Below the pieces are notes generated by a model. That model was given only the letters and a program-made list of their open reading frames with translations, was not told where the DNA came from and did not search any database. Below, piece after piece: positions 1 through 5,060 of a stretch of DNA of 6,149 nucleotides. Source of the stretch: Fibrobacterota bacterium (GTDB lineage: Bacteria > Fibrobacterota > Chitinivibrionia > Chitinivibrionales > JANQEN01); contig JAUXBV010000224.1 in assembly GCA_030619215.1 (NCBI GenBank), forward strand, positions 1 to 6,149, in the 5' to 3' direction. The translations under genes were made by a program, and so were the position numbers. Within the stretch, counting starts at the first letter, position 1. Each line of letters opens with the position of its first letter.

Positions 1-217
1 AAGCATATTTATTAAGAAGGTTGCGTATTACCTTTTGATATTGTGTGTGATTCTTTTTTGCAACCCTTTTGAAAAAATCAATGCTGCTTTTTTGAAGATT
101 TATTGTAACTTTAATATTTTCCTCTTTAAAAACCAACTCTTCAGGTGATGGTAAAAAATCTTCAACAACCTTGACTTTACCAATTGGGCCGTCTGTGTAT
201 TCAATTTGATTTTTCAT
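1..217 (-). CDS. Ribbon-helix-helix (CopG-like) antitoxin, partner of BrnT; 3' end cut off by the window edge
   Basis: Seventy-two codons are visible, reading open off the left edge. The N-terminal part (about residues 1-30) is acidic and includes a VVEDFLPSPEELVFKEE stretch. From about residue 34 a strand KVTINLQ is followed by two predicted helices (SSIDFFKRVAKKN, then TQYQKVIRNLLNKYA), the strand-helix-helix layout of ribbon-helix-helix DNA-binding antitoxins. Start: ATG at 217-215, preceded by AGGAAGG about 7 bases upstream. It overlaps the toxin stop by 17 bp, so the pair is translationally coupled, with the toxin first as is usual for BrnT systems. The expected role is to bind and neutralise the toxin and repress the shared promoter. 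I infer the partnership from the overlap and fold. The sequence looks more like the CopG-type proteins found beside BrnT than classical BrnA. Confidence 0.8.
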   Translation of the reverse strand, partial: MKNQIEYTDGPIGKVKVVEDFLPSPEELVFKEENIKVTINLQKSSIDFFKRVAKKNHTQYQKVIRNLLNKYA

Positions 218-473
218 ATATTTTCCTTCCTTTACGCCAAAATCCTGCACCAAATATTCGAATCACATTATTTCTATAAGTAAATCTGATAGTTATAATT
301 TCATTCTCTAATTTTGCAAAACAAAAATATCGTTTTTCCTTTTTGCTATGCTCCAAATCCTCAACGATTATTCTCTTCGGATCTTTAAAAGCATATTGTG
401 CTATTTCAAAAGGTATTCCGTGTTTTTGAATATTCTCCTGGTTCTTTTTTTCATTCCATTGAAAATCAATCAT
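201..473 (-). CDS. brnT: BrnT family type II toxin (DUF497)
   Basis: This 90-residue protein has the family pattern in order: FQWNEKKNQENIQKHG at about 4-19, a PFEIAQYAFKDP segment (21-32), a HS-KKEKR segment (42-48), then TYRNNVIRIFGAGFWRKGRKIYE (65-87), matching the conserved C-terminal strand and helix of BrnT. BrnT proteins are small RNase-fold ribonucleases that arrest growth by cutting RNA and are held inactive by the adjacent antitoxin. Length is normal for the family and nothing looks broken. The chosen ATG fits the usual BrnT N-terminus; the nearest purine-rich site (AAGGG) lies about 15 bases upstream, which is long, so initiation may be weak. The stop lies inside the start of the antitoxin gene. 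Expression is probably autoregulated through the operator at 516-533. The family assignment is strong; toxicity in this host is inferred. Confidence 0.9.
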   Translation of the reverse strand: MIDFQWNEKKNQENIQKHGIPFEIAQYAFKDPKRIIVEDLEHSKKEKRYFCFAKLENEIITIRFTYRNNVIRIFGAGFWRKGRKIYEKSN

Positions 474-511
474 TTTATTATCGAATATCCCTTGTTTTAA
501 TTCTACATATT

Positions 512-540
512 AATATACATACTTATGTACATACCGTCAA
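512..540 (-). promoter_or_regulatory. Sigma-70-type promoter of the brnT-antitoxin operon
   Basis: On the minus strand TTGACG (540-535) and TATATT (517-512) are separated by exactly 17 bases. Each differs from the consensus hexamer by one base. The predicted start of transcription is near 505, about 30 bases before the toxin ATG at 473. This is the best promoter match I found in the window. Confidence 0.75.
516..533. promoter_or_regulatory. Palindromic operator inside the brnT promoter
   Basis: Two overlapping perfect palindromes lie between the -35 and -10 hexamers: TACATA-2 nt-TATGTA at 516-529 and TATGTACATA at 524-533. Tandem short dyads within the promoter spacer are typical binding sites for ribbon-helix-helix antitoxins. 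The antitoxin encoded downstream, alone or in complex with the toxin, is the obvious candidate ligand. Binding is inferred. Confidence 0.65.
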
Positions 541-564
541 GGGTGGACTAACGCTATGCATAAG

Positions 565-598
565 CGGTTGCAAGGAAGCGAAGCGGAATTGCAATCCG
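565..598. repeat. Imperfect palindrome between the ACP gene and the toxin-antitoxin pair
   Basis: CGGTTGCAA at 565-573 pairs with TTGCAATCCG at 589-598, giving a 9-bp stem with one bulged base around a 15-base loop containing AAGCGAAGCGG. An 8-bp palindrome TATGCATA lies just beside it at 555-562. The block is GC-richer than the AT-rich DNA around it. It looks like a dispersed intergenic palindromic (REP-like) element. It could act as a transcript 3' end for the ACP gene, but no U-tract follows on the minus strand, so it is not a standard intrinsic terminator. Confidence 0.5.
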
Positions 599-629
599 TC
601 TTAATACATTTTTCGATTTTCCTTTATGA

Positions 630-914
630 TTATTTTTCTTTTGCCTGCTCCTTAGCGACAAATTCCGCTATAGTATCAACTGATTTGATAATGAACCTTC
701 CCAGGTTCTGGTCGTCGATATGAACACCGTACTTGCGCTGCAGAGCCATAACAATTTCCAGTGCGTCAACAGAGTCGATCTGAAGGGCGTTATTTTCCTC
801 AAAGAGAGAGGCGCTGTCCTGTATCTCATCCGGAGTTATATCAGGAATTTTTAAAGATTCAATAATAAGCTCTTTAATTTCCCGTTTCAGCTCTTTAGAC
901 GGTACGATTTCCAT
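630..914 (-). CDS. Acyl carrier protein (phosphopantetheine-binding)
   Basis: This 94-residue protein has the four-helix ACP pattern. A first helix (about 7-21) is followed by a loop and ASLFEENNALQIDSVDALEIV. The DSVD motif places the 4'-phosphopantetheine serine at residue 48, at the head of helix II. Helix III/IV follows at about 78-90. The protein would carry the growing acyl chain as a thioester in the cytoplasm and must be activated by a phosphopantetheinyl transferase not seen here. The sequence resembles dedicated ACPs of secondary lipid, polyene or polyketide pathways rather than housekeeping AcpP, which usually has DSLD. Start: ATG with AAAGG 7 bases upstream. It is the last gene of the block, 35 bp after the BtrH-like gene, and is the likely substrate carrier for both the KS/CLF pair and the BtrH-like protein. 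Its precise cargo is unknown. Confidence 0.9.
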   Translation of the reverse strand: MEIVPSKELKREIKELIIESLKIPDITPDEIQDSASLFEENNALQIDSVDALEIVMALQRKYGVHIDDQNLGRFIIKSVDTIAEFVAKEQAKEK

Positions 915-949
915 GAAATGCCTTTGAGAATAAAACTCAAATATACATT

Positions 950-1957
950 CTATTTCACCGTTTTTAACAGTTGATTGAAAAATTTTTCTTCATCATCAGC
1001 TCTACTGAGAATCATCTCCCTGAGCTCTTTTAAACGTTCGGTTCCCAGGTCATGCTTTTTACCGATACGGGCAGCATGAAGGGACAGCTCTCTCCAGCGG
1101 TCGCCTATTTCCATCATTTGCTTTGACAGGTTCGCAAGCTTACTGTTGTTGATAATCCCGGCAGCCTGTTGCAGGAATGTTGCATACATGAACCTGAATC
1201 CGGCCCCGCCTGTTCCACGCTCTTCAAGTATGGCGCTTATCATCATAATCTCATGTGAAAGATGCTCTTCGTCACGGACGAGTTTCGGCCAATCCACAAC
1301 TTTTTTTGCAAATAAACGCATCCCCTTTATTCCTAAAAAAGGGATCGGCAGTTTGAGCATGTTTCGACAAGCCTCTTTTATTCCTCCGGTAATTGCTTTT
1401 GGCAGGTCAAATTCCTTTGGGATACGCTCTGCATAATACTTAAGCCCATGGGGTGCAAGGTCTCCTTTGGCAAACCAGGCCTTTTCCAAAGAGCTGACAC
1501 TCAATTCAGCAAGGTTGGGATAATAGCAGTCACTCACCGTATAGGAGCTGTTTTCCTTTCCAACAACAGTAATGTAATGACCGTTAAAATGAGCTCTCAT
1601 ATAAGCCGGGATATAATCCATATAAAACATATCGACTTGTATGGCAACCGGTAGTTTCTGGTTAATTAAAGTATCAAGAGTCTGTTGCGCCTTATCAAAG
1701 CTTCGATGTTTTGATGCTTTGAAAGAAACATTAAGGCGTTTTGCAATTTTTTTACGAATATTGCCGGGCTTGCTGCGTGTAACAAACATTGGAAAAGGTA
1801 ATTTCGGTGTTTCCAGGTATGCAAAGAAAATACCACCTGAAATGCCAAAAACCATAGGTTCCGTTATATCCATTCCAGCATGGTTCAGCATACCGGTGAC
1901 GGTACCGGTTTCGCAGTGTGCCGCCATTTTATGTTCGTAGTCTGCCGTGTTTATCAT
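950..1957 (-). CDS. BtrH-like protein (BtrH N-terminal domain plus DUF4872-like C-terminal domain), putative ACP-dependent acyltransferase
   Basis: The N-terminal domain (about residues 8-150) carries HCETGTVTGMLNHAG, then a GISGGIFFAYLE segment, and later GHYITVVGKEN and VSDCY. This matches the BtrH_N family, a papain-like fold. Cys15, His127 and Asp143 are the residues I would nominate as a triad. The C-terminal part (about 215-335) is helical and resembles DUF4872. In butirosin biosynthesis BtrH transfers an acyl group from the carrier protein BtrI to an amine of the aminoglycoside acceptor. By analogy this protein would unload the acyl chain from the ACP encoded 35 bp downstream onto an amine or alcohol. 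Length (335 residues) is usual. Start: ATG 2 bp after the regulator's stop, with GAAGGG upstream. Family membership is fairly secure; the acceptor and direction of transfer are inferred. Other BtrH_N proteins are uncharacterised and could be amidases or cyclases instead. Confidence 0.8.
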   Translation of the reverse strand: MINTADYEHKMAAHCETGTVTGMLNHAGMDITEPMVFGISGGIFFAYLETPKLPFPMFVTRSKPGNIRKKIAKRLNVSFKASKHRSFDKAQQTLDTLINQKLPVAIQVDMFYMDYIPAYMRAHFNGHYITVVGKENSSYTVSDCYYPNLAELSVSSLEKAWFAKGDLAPHGLKYYAERIPKEFDLPKAITGGIKEACRNMLKLPIPFLGIKGMRLFAKKVVDWPKLVRDEEHLSHEIMMISAILEERGTGGAGFRFMYATFLQQAAGIINNSKLANLSKQMMEIGDRWRELSLHAARIGKKHDLGTERLKELREMILSRADDEEKFFNQLLKTVK

Positions 1958-1959
1958 TA

Positions 1960-2421
1960 TTACCCTTCTTTACTTTCTAAAGTAATTACAAACGGATTCT
2001 TTGTATTTTTCTGTTGAATGAGGTCTGCTTTTTCATCGTCAGTTGCGATTTGAAAGAGGTTGGCAACAGGGATGCCGAATACCTCAGCATACTTTTTTGC
2101 AATGGAAAGCTTCATGGTACCAAAGTGTCTGGGGGTCATGTGTTTTTTGACTTGCGATGCGCTGATACCGATTCTCACAGCCACATCAGCAGCTGCCATT
2201 TCCCTGGTAATCAGGTAATAAGCAATGGGGCTTATTTCGTTGTTCGTTAATTGTTTAAGGGCTGTTTTCTTAAAGTGTTTCATTTTTACCCGGAAATCAT
2301 CCAGGTAGTTTTTCGCAAGGTACGAGCCCGTTTGTATAGTACCGTATGACCCGTCATCCTTTTCAACAAAAAGGGTCATCTTATGAGCGTCAAAATCGAC
2401 CCGGGCATCTTTTTCCTTCAT
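1960..2421 (-). CDS. XRE/HTH_3-like helix-turn-helix protein, probable cluster regulator
   Basis: This 153-residue protein has two parts. Residues 8-60 form a region with VEKDDGSYGTIQTGSYLAKNYLDDF-type sequence and a basic helix (VKMKHFKKTALKQL). Residues 64-125 look like a Cro/C1-type domain: the proposed helix-turn-helix is MAAADVAVRIGISASQVKKHM (75-95), followed by a helix and the typical end VFGIPVANLFQI. There is no membrane segment. Start: ATG with a perfect AGGAGG at 2432-2427, 5 bases upstream, the best ribosome-binding site in the window. Its own leader after the long gap suggests it begins a transcript that also carries the BtrH-like and ACP genes; the next gene starts 2 bp after its stop. 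Its position inside the biosynthetic block suggests local control of the pathway. Targets and ligand are unknown. Confidence 0.8.
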   Translation of the reverse strand: MKEKDARVDFDAHKMTLFVEKDDGSYGTIQTGSYLAKNYLDDFRVKMKHFKKTALKQLTNNEISPIAYYLITREMAAADVAVRIGISASQVKKHMTPRHFGTMKLSIAKKYAEVFGIPVANLFQIATDDEKADLIQQKNTKNPFVITLESKEG

Positions 2422-2511
2422 GTATGCCTCCTGTAAAAGAATTAGTAAATGATAAAATAAATAAAGGCATTAGAAAATTTTATACTCAAGGTAAATTTCT
2501 ATTCAGAACTG
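2422..2511 (-). promoter_or_regulatory. AT-rich leader of the regulator gene; promoter not resolved
   Basis: About 90 bp between the inverted-repeat element and the regulator ATG. It holds AGGAGG (2432-2427) and, upstream, AT-rich DNA with TATAAA (2484-2479) and TTGAGT (2489-2484) on the minus strand. Neither hexamer has a convincing partner at 16-18 bp, so I only propose that a promoter for the regulator-BtrH-ACP unit lies here or in the element next to it. Confidence 0.3.
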
Positions 2512-2545
2512 TTAAAGGAACCTCCAAAAATTTAAAAACGCGATC

Positions 2546-2573
2546 TGTCATTTCGAGCGAAGCGAGAAATCTT
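2546..2573 (+). repeat. Palindromic repeat of the TGTCATTTCGAG type, copy 1 (short form)
   Basis: It begins TGTCATTTCGAG and ends GAGAAATCTT, with CGAAGC between. It can fold on itself: ATTTC pairs with GAAAT, then GA faces GA (possible tandem sheared G-A pairs), then GC-GAA-GC forms a minimal triloop. It is a 28-bp version of a dispersed intergenic repeat of a type I recall from various bacterial genomes. Copy 2 lies inverted at 2713-2746. Confidence 0.7.
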
Positions 2574-2712
2574 GCTCTTTTATACTGACTGTCAGAAAAA
2601 ATATCCGATGAAATCAGCATTTTTCTTATACATAACAGTTATACTGAATTGTATGATTGGGCGTTATTTTTGCATTAAAGTACTGGGCAACTCAGCATAA
2701 TATGAATTCAGA

Positions 2713-2746
2713 AAGATTTCTCGTCGCTTTACTCCTCGAAATGACA
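2713..2746 (-). repeat. Palindromic repeat of the TGTCATTTCGAG type, copy 2 (long form)
   Basis: Read on the minus strand it starts TGTCATTTCGAG like copy 1 and ends AGCGACGAGAAATCTT. It has 6 extra bases in the middle (34 versus 28). The first 12 bases and the last 10 (GAGAAATCTT) are identical between copies, so a transcript across both could pair them over the roughly 140 bases between. Confidence 0.7.
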
Positions 2747-2771
2747 TTGTATGCATTTTTTAGAGGTACCT

Positions 2772-3866
2772 TTAATTTATAGTAAAAAGGCCTGCGGAAA
2801 CTTCACCATCACGGCTGGCAGCAATAACAAGAATACGTTTAACATCTGTAAAATCTGAAATGTTACCTGCCTTGTTTTTCAATTTATCATGGAGAGTAAA
2901 GGAAGGGTAAAACTTTTGATTTATCAGAATATCCCATGCTATTGCGGAAGATAGCAGAGGCCCTGCCGCAAAAGTCTCGCCAAAAAAGGGTTTTGAAAAG
3001 AGTATGCCTGTTGGTAATTTTTGACGTGACAGGATAAGAGAAAGAGTCTCAAGTTCATATTCGTCCTGAGGGCCGGCTCCGGCACCTGATATAATAAGAT
3101 CGACTTCTTCATTAAAGTTGTTTAAATCATCCACCGGTGAATAAAGGCAATAGTTTTTATCTGATTTATTAGGAACATTCCCGGGTTTGGTGAGAGTAAA
3201 AAAGACGCCGGCTTCGGATAGTGTGAAAGATTTTCTATCAGGAGCGGATTTATTTTGAGGGAATGGCAGGTGGTCTGGGTTTTTATCATTATCATCATAC
3301 CATAATATTTTTTTATACGCTTCCTCAACAAGCGGTGAGTATTCTTCCGCAGCTCCTGCACAGCAGGTGTCATATATGCCATTGGCAATTGAAAACGCAG
3401 CCTGATTAAGCGTTATTAATCCGCAATTTTCATAACCTACCAGTGTTCCGCCCCCCTGCGTGAGGCCAAGATATTTTGATACGGCGCCCAGCGGCGCATT
3501 GGTTACACCATTTGAGAATGCGTTGGGACTAACCATTGCCGGACCGAAGTCAAACAGGTAATCATGGAACTCCATAAGCAGGGAGGTGGTACCATGAGTC
3601 AGCCCGATATAGAGTCCGCAGTTGCCCCTGCTCAATTTAAGATCGAGAAACAATCTACCTGTGGCGTAAAGCGCTAACCTGGTAAGAGGGGCCATGCGTC
3701 TTAACTCTCTGCTGTTCATCTCAGGAGGAGGCGGGATATTCTCTACTTTTTTAGGTAATTTATCAGGAGCGCTTTTACAGTAAGATGCCATAGCAGAAAT
3801 GTCATTTATTGCAGGAGTGATGGCTCCGATACCGGTTATAGCTACTGTTTTATTGTTTATTATCAT
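2772..3866 (-). CDS. Chain-length-factor-like beta-ketoacyl synthase homologue without the catalytic triad
   Basis: The 364-residue protein has a thiolase/KS fold from start (VAITGIGAITPAI, 8-20) to end (RILVIAASRDGEVSAGL, 344-360). None of the catalytic residues is in place. The nucleophile region reads LVGYENCGLITL (142-152); a Cys is nearby (148), but alignment to the neighbouring KS places Glu146 or Asn147 at the active site. The HGTGT motif has become GAGAG (261-265), and the GH of the second histidine motif is GE (296-297). Lys292 remains. The reading frame is intact, so this is a specialised paralogue, not a pseudogene. In type II polyketide and aryl polyene pathways such a subunit (KS-beta/CLF) pairs with an active KS and sets chain length. 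Its start abuts the KS stop with no gap, suggesting coupled translation and a heterodimer. The TAA stop comes from the TTAA edge of the inverted-repeat element. The partner and product are inferred. Confidence 0.85.
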   Translation of the reverse strand: MIINNKTVAITGIGAITPAINDISAMASYCKSAPDKLPKKVENIPPPPEMNSRELRRMAPLTRLALYATGRLFLDLKLSRGNCGLYIGLTHGTTSLLMEFHDYLFDFGPAMVSPNAFSNGVTNAPLGAVSKYLGLTQGGGTLVGYENCGLITLNQAAFSIANGIYDTCCAGAAEEYSPLVEEAYKKILWYDDNDKNPDHLPFPQNKSAPDRKSFTLSEAGVFFTLTKPGNVPNKSDKNYCLYSPVDDLNNFNEEVDLIISGAGAGPQDEYELETLSLILSRQKLPTGILFSKPFFGETFAAGPLLSSAIAWDILINQKFYPSFTLHDKLKNKAGNISDFTDVKRILVIAASRDGEVSAGLFTIN

Positions 3867-5060
3867 CTATTCATCCGCACCTGTTATGATCAAAGCAAAG
3901 GCTTCGCCGCCAAAGCCTAGCGATGTGCTGAGCACAGTCTGAATGTTTACCGCTTTCTGAGGTGTGTTATATATAATCATGCCCTTGAAATCCGGGTCAA
4001 TGTTTTCATGAAAAAGTGTCGCAGGTATCAGGTTTTGCCTTATAGACAAGAGAGAAAAGACGATATTTAATGCGCCGGATGCTCCGAAAGTGTGGCCGGT
4101 CATTGGTTTTGTTGAACAGACAGGTGTAGACTTCAGATAATTATTAAAAATTTTGTTGAGTGAGTTATATTCTGAAATATCATTTACTATTGTGCCGGTA
4201 CCATGCAGGTGAACGAGGTCTATTTCTTTTGGAGAAAGATTCGCTGTTCTTAAAGCCTTATTTATTGCTGTAATTAATCCTTCACCTTCAGGGTGGGCGC
4301 GTGTATGGTGAAACGCGTCCAGGGCATCTCCAAATCCGGTGATTTTTGCCAGGGGTTTTGCATTCCTTTTTAATGCAGCTTCTTTTGACTCAATAATGAG
4401 CATGGCCGCGCCTTCGCCCGGATGCAGCCCGTCGCGGTCCTTATCAAAAGGTTTGCTTTCCCTTTTAGAAACCAGTTGTAATGAGTTGAAACCTGCAACT
4501 ACAAATGGTGACAGCGCTTCGAATCCGCCTGCAATAATACGTTGGCTTTCTCCACTTCCGATCATGTGAAAGGCATGTCCTATTGCAGCAGAGGCAGAGC
4601 CGCATGCTGACGCAACGGTCAATCTTTTCCCCGTGATGCCGTACTTCTTGGAAACATAAGCTACAGGGGCACACGGAAGGAAATACTTTACCAGTGCTAT
4701 GTCGGAATCTTTATTCTCCCTGAGGTTTTGATAGTAGCGTGTGCCGCCGTGCATATTGCCGAGTGTTGTACCTGCTATTATATCCGCATCTGCCGGTGCA
4801 CAAAGGCCTGCGTTCTGTAAAGACTGTTCAATAGCAAGCTCCAATAACAGGTTGGCACGGTTCGATGCGCTTTCTTCAATACTACATTCGAGAACATCAG
4901 GTGGTACCACTCCACAGATGCACGGATCCGGGGGATTACCGTTAAAGAAGCTTTGTCTCGTAAGGCCGGTCCTTGACTCAGCTAAAGCACTATAGTGTGT
5001 ATCCAAATCTGAGCCAAGCGCGGAAACAATACCAGTGCCCGTAATCCAGACTTCATTCAT
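3867..5060 (-). CDS. Beta-ketoacyl-ACP synthase (KS II/FabF-like), catalytically complete
   Basis: The 397-residue protein is a full-length KS. It starts EVWITGTGIVSALGSDL and ends STSLGFGGEAFALII, both typical. The catalytic residues are present: Cys153 in VASACGSAS, His286 in LHGTGT, Lys318 and His323 in STKPMTGHTFGASG. It would perform decarboxylative condensation of a malonyl-ACP-type extender with an acyl chain. SACGSAS differs from the common TACAS signature, as in specialised KS enzymes. Start: ATG 8 bp inside the end of the radical SAM gene, with AGGTGAG 5 bases upstream, lying in a hairpin (5067-5085). It ends exactly where the CLF-like gene begins, so it is probably the active half of a KS/CLF pair. 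A housekeeping FabF is less likely given the neighbours. Chain type and length are unknown. Confidence 0.9.
   Translation of the reverse strand: MNEVWITGTGIVSALGSDLDTHYSALAESRTGLTRQSFFNGNPPDPCICGVVPPDVLECSIEESASNRANLLLELAIEQSLQNAGLCAPADADIIAGTTLGNMHGGTRYYQNLRENKDSDIALVKYFLPCAPVAYVSKKYGITGKRLTVASACGSASAAIGHAFHMIGSGESQRIIAGGFEALSPFVVAGFNSLQLVSKRESKPFDKDRDGLHPGEGAAMLIIESKEAALKRNAKPLAKITGFGDALDAFHHTRAHPEGEGLITAINKALRTANLSPKEIDLVHLHGTGTIVNDISEYNSLNKIFNNYLKSTPVCSTKPMTGHTFGASGALNIVFSLLSIRQNLIPATLFHENIDPDFKGMIIYNTPQKAVNIQTVLSTSLGFGGEAFALIITGADE

Larger units (their letters stand above)
2512..2775. mobile_element. MITE-like inverted-repeat element, 264 bp, non-coding
   Basis: The outer ends are 19-bp terminal inverted repeats: TTAAAGGAACCTCCAAAAA at 2512-2530, and at 2775-2757, read on the other strand, the same with two changes (17 of 19 match). 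Both ends begin with TTAA, and similarity stops beyond it. Inside lies a second, nested pair of inverted repeats (2546-2573 and 2713-2746) of the TGTCATTTCGAG type. No convincing gene lies in the AT-rich middle. Terminal repeats, small size and lack of coding capacity fit a miniature transposable element. TTAA might be a palindromic target duplication or simply part of the repeat; the sequence cannot tell. The right end overlaps the stop codon of the CLF-like gene. A transcript across it could fold into one long hairpin and so reduce read-through into the regulator gene. Confidence 0.65.

Noticed and set aside
565..598. Intrinsic terminator for the ACP gene
   Set aside because: A stem-loop is possible, but no T-tract follows it on the minus strand, so I list it only as a palindromic repeat.
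398..604. Plus-strand frame of 68 codons across the toxin 5' end and its promoter
   Set aside because: It runs opposite the BrnT gene, promoter and palindrome and has no protein-like pattern.
1146..1940. Several plus-strand open frames opposite the BtrH-like gene
   Set aside because: They lie antisense to a gene with recognisable domains, have no family pattern and no good ribosome-binding sites.
2346..2588. Plus-strand frame of 80 codons running into the repeat element
   Set aside because: Part is antisense to the regulator and part is repeat sequence; no domain is recognisable.
2546..2746. CRISPR array
   Set aside because: There are only two repeat copies, in opposite orientation and of different length; CRISPR repeats are direct and regularly spaced.
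2772..3866. Pseudogene call for the KS homologue lacking catalytic residues
   Set aside because: The frame is uninterrupted, all core fold segments are present and it is tightly coupled to the KS gene, which fits a CLF-like subunit better than decay.
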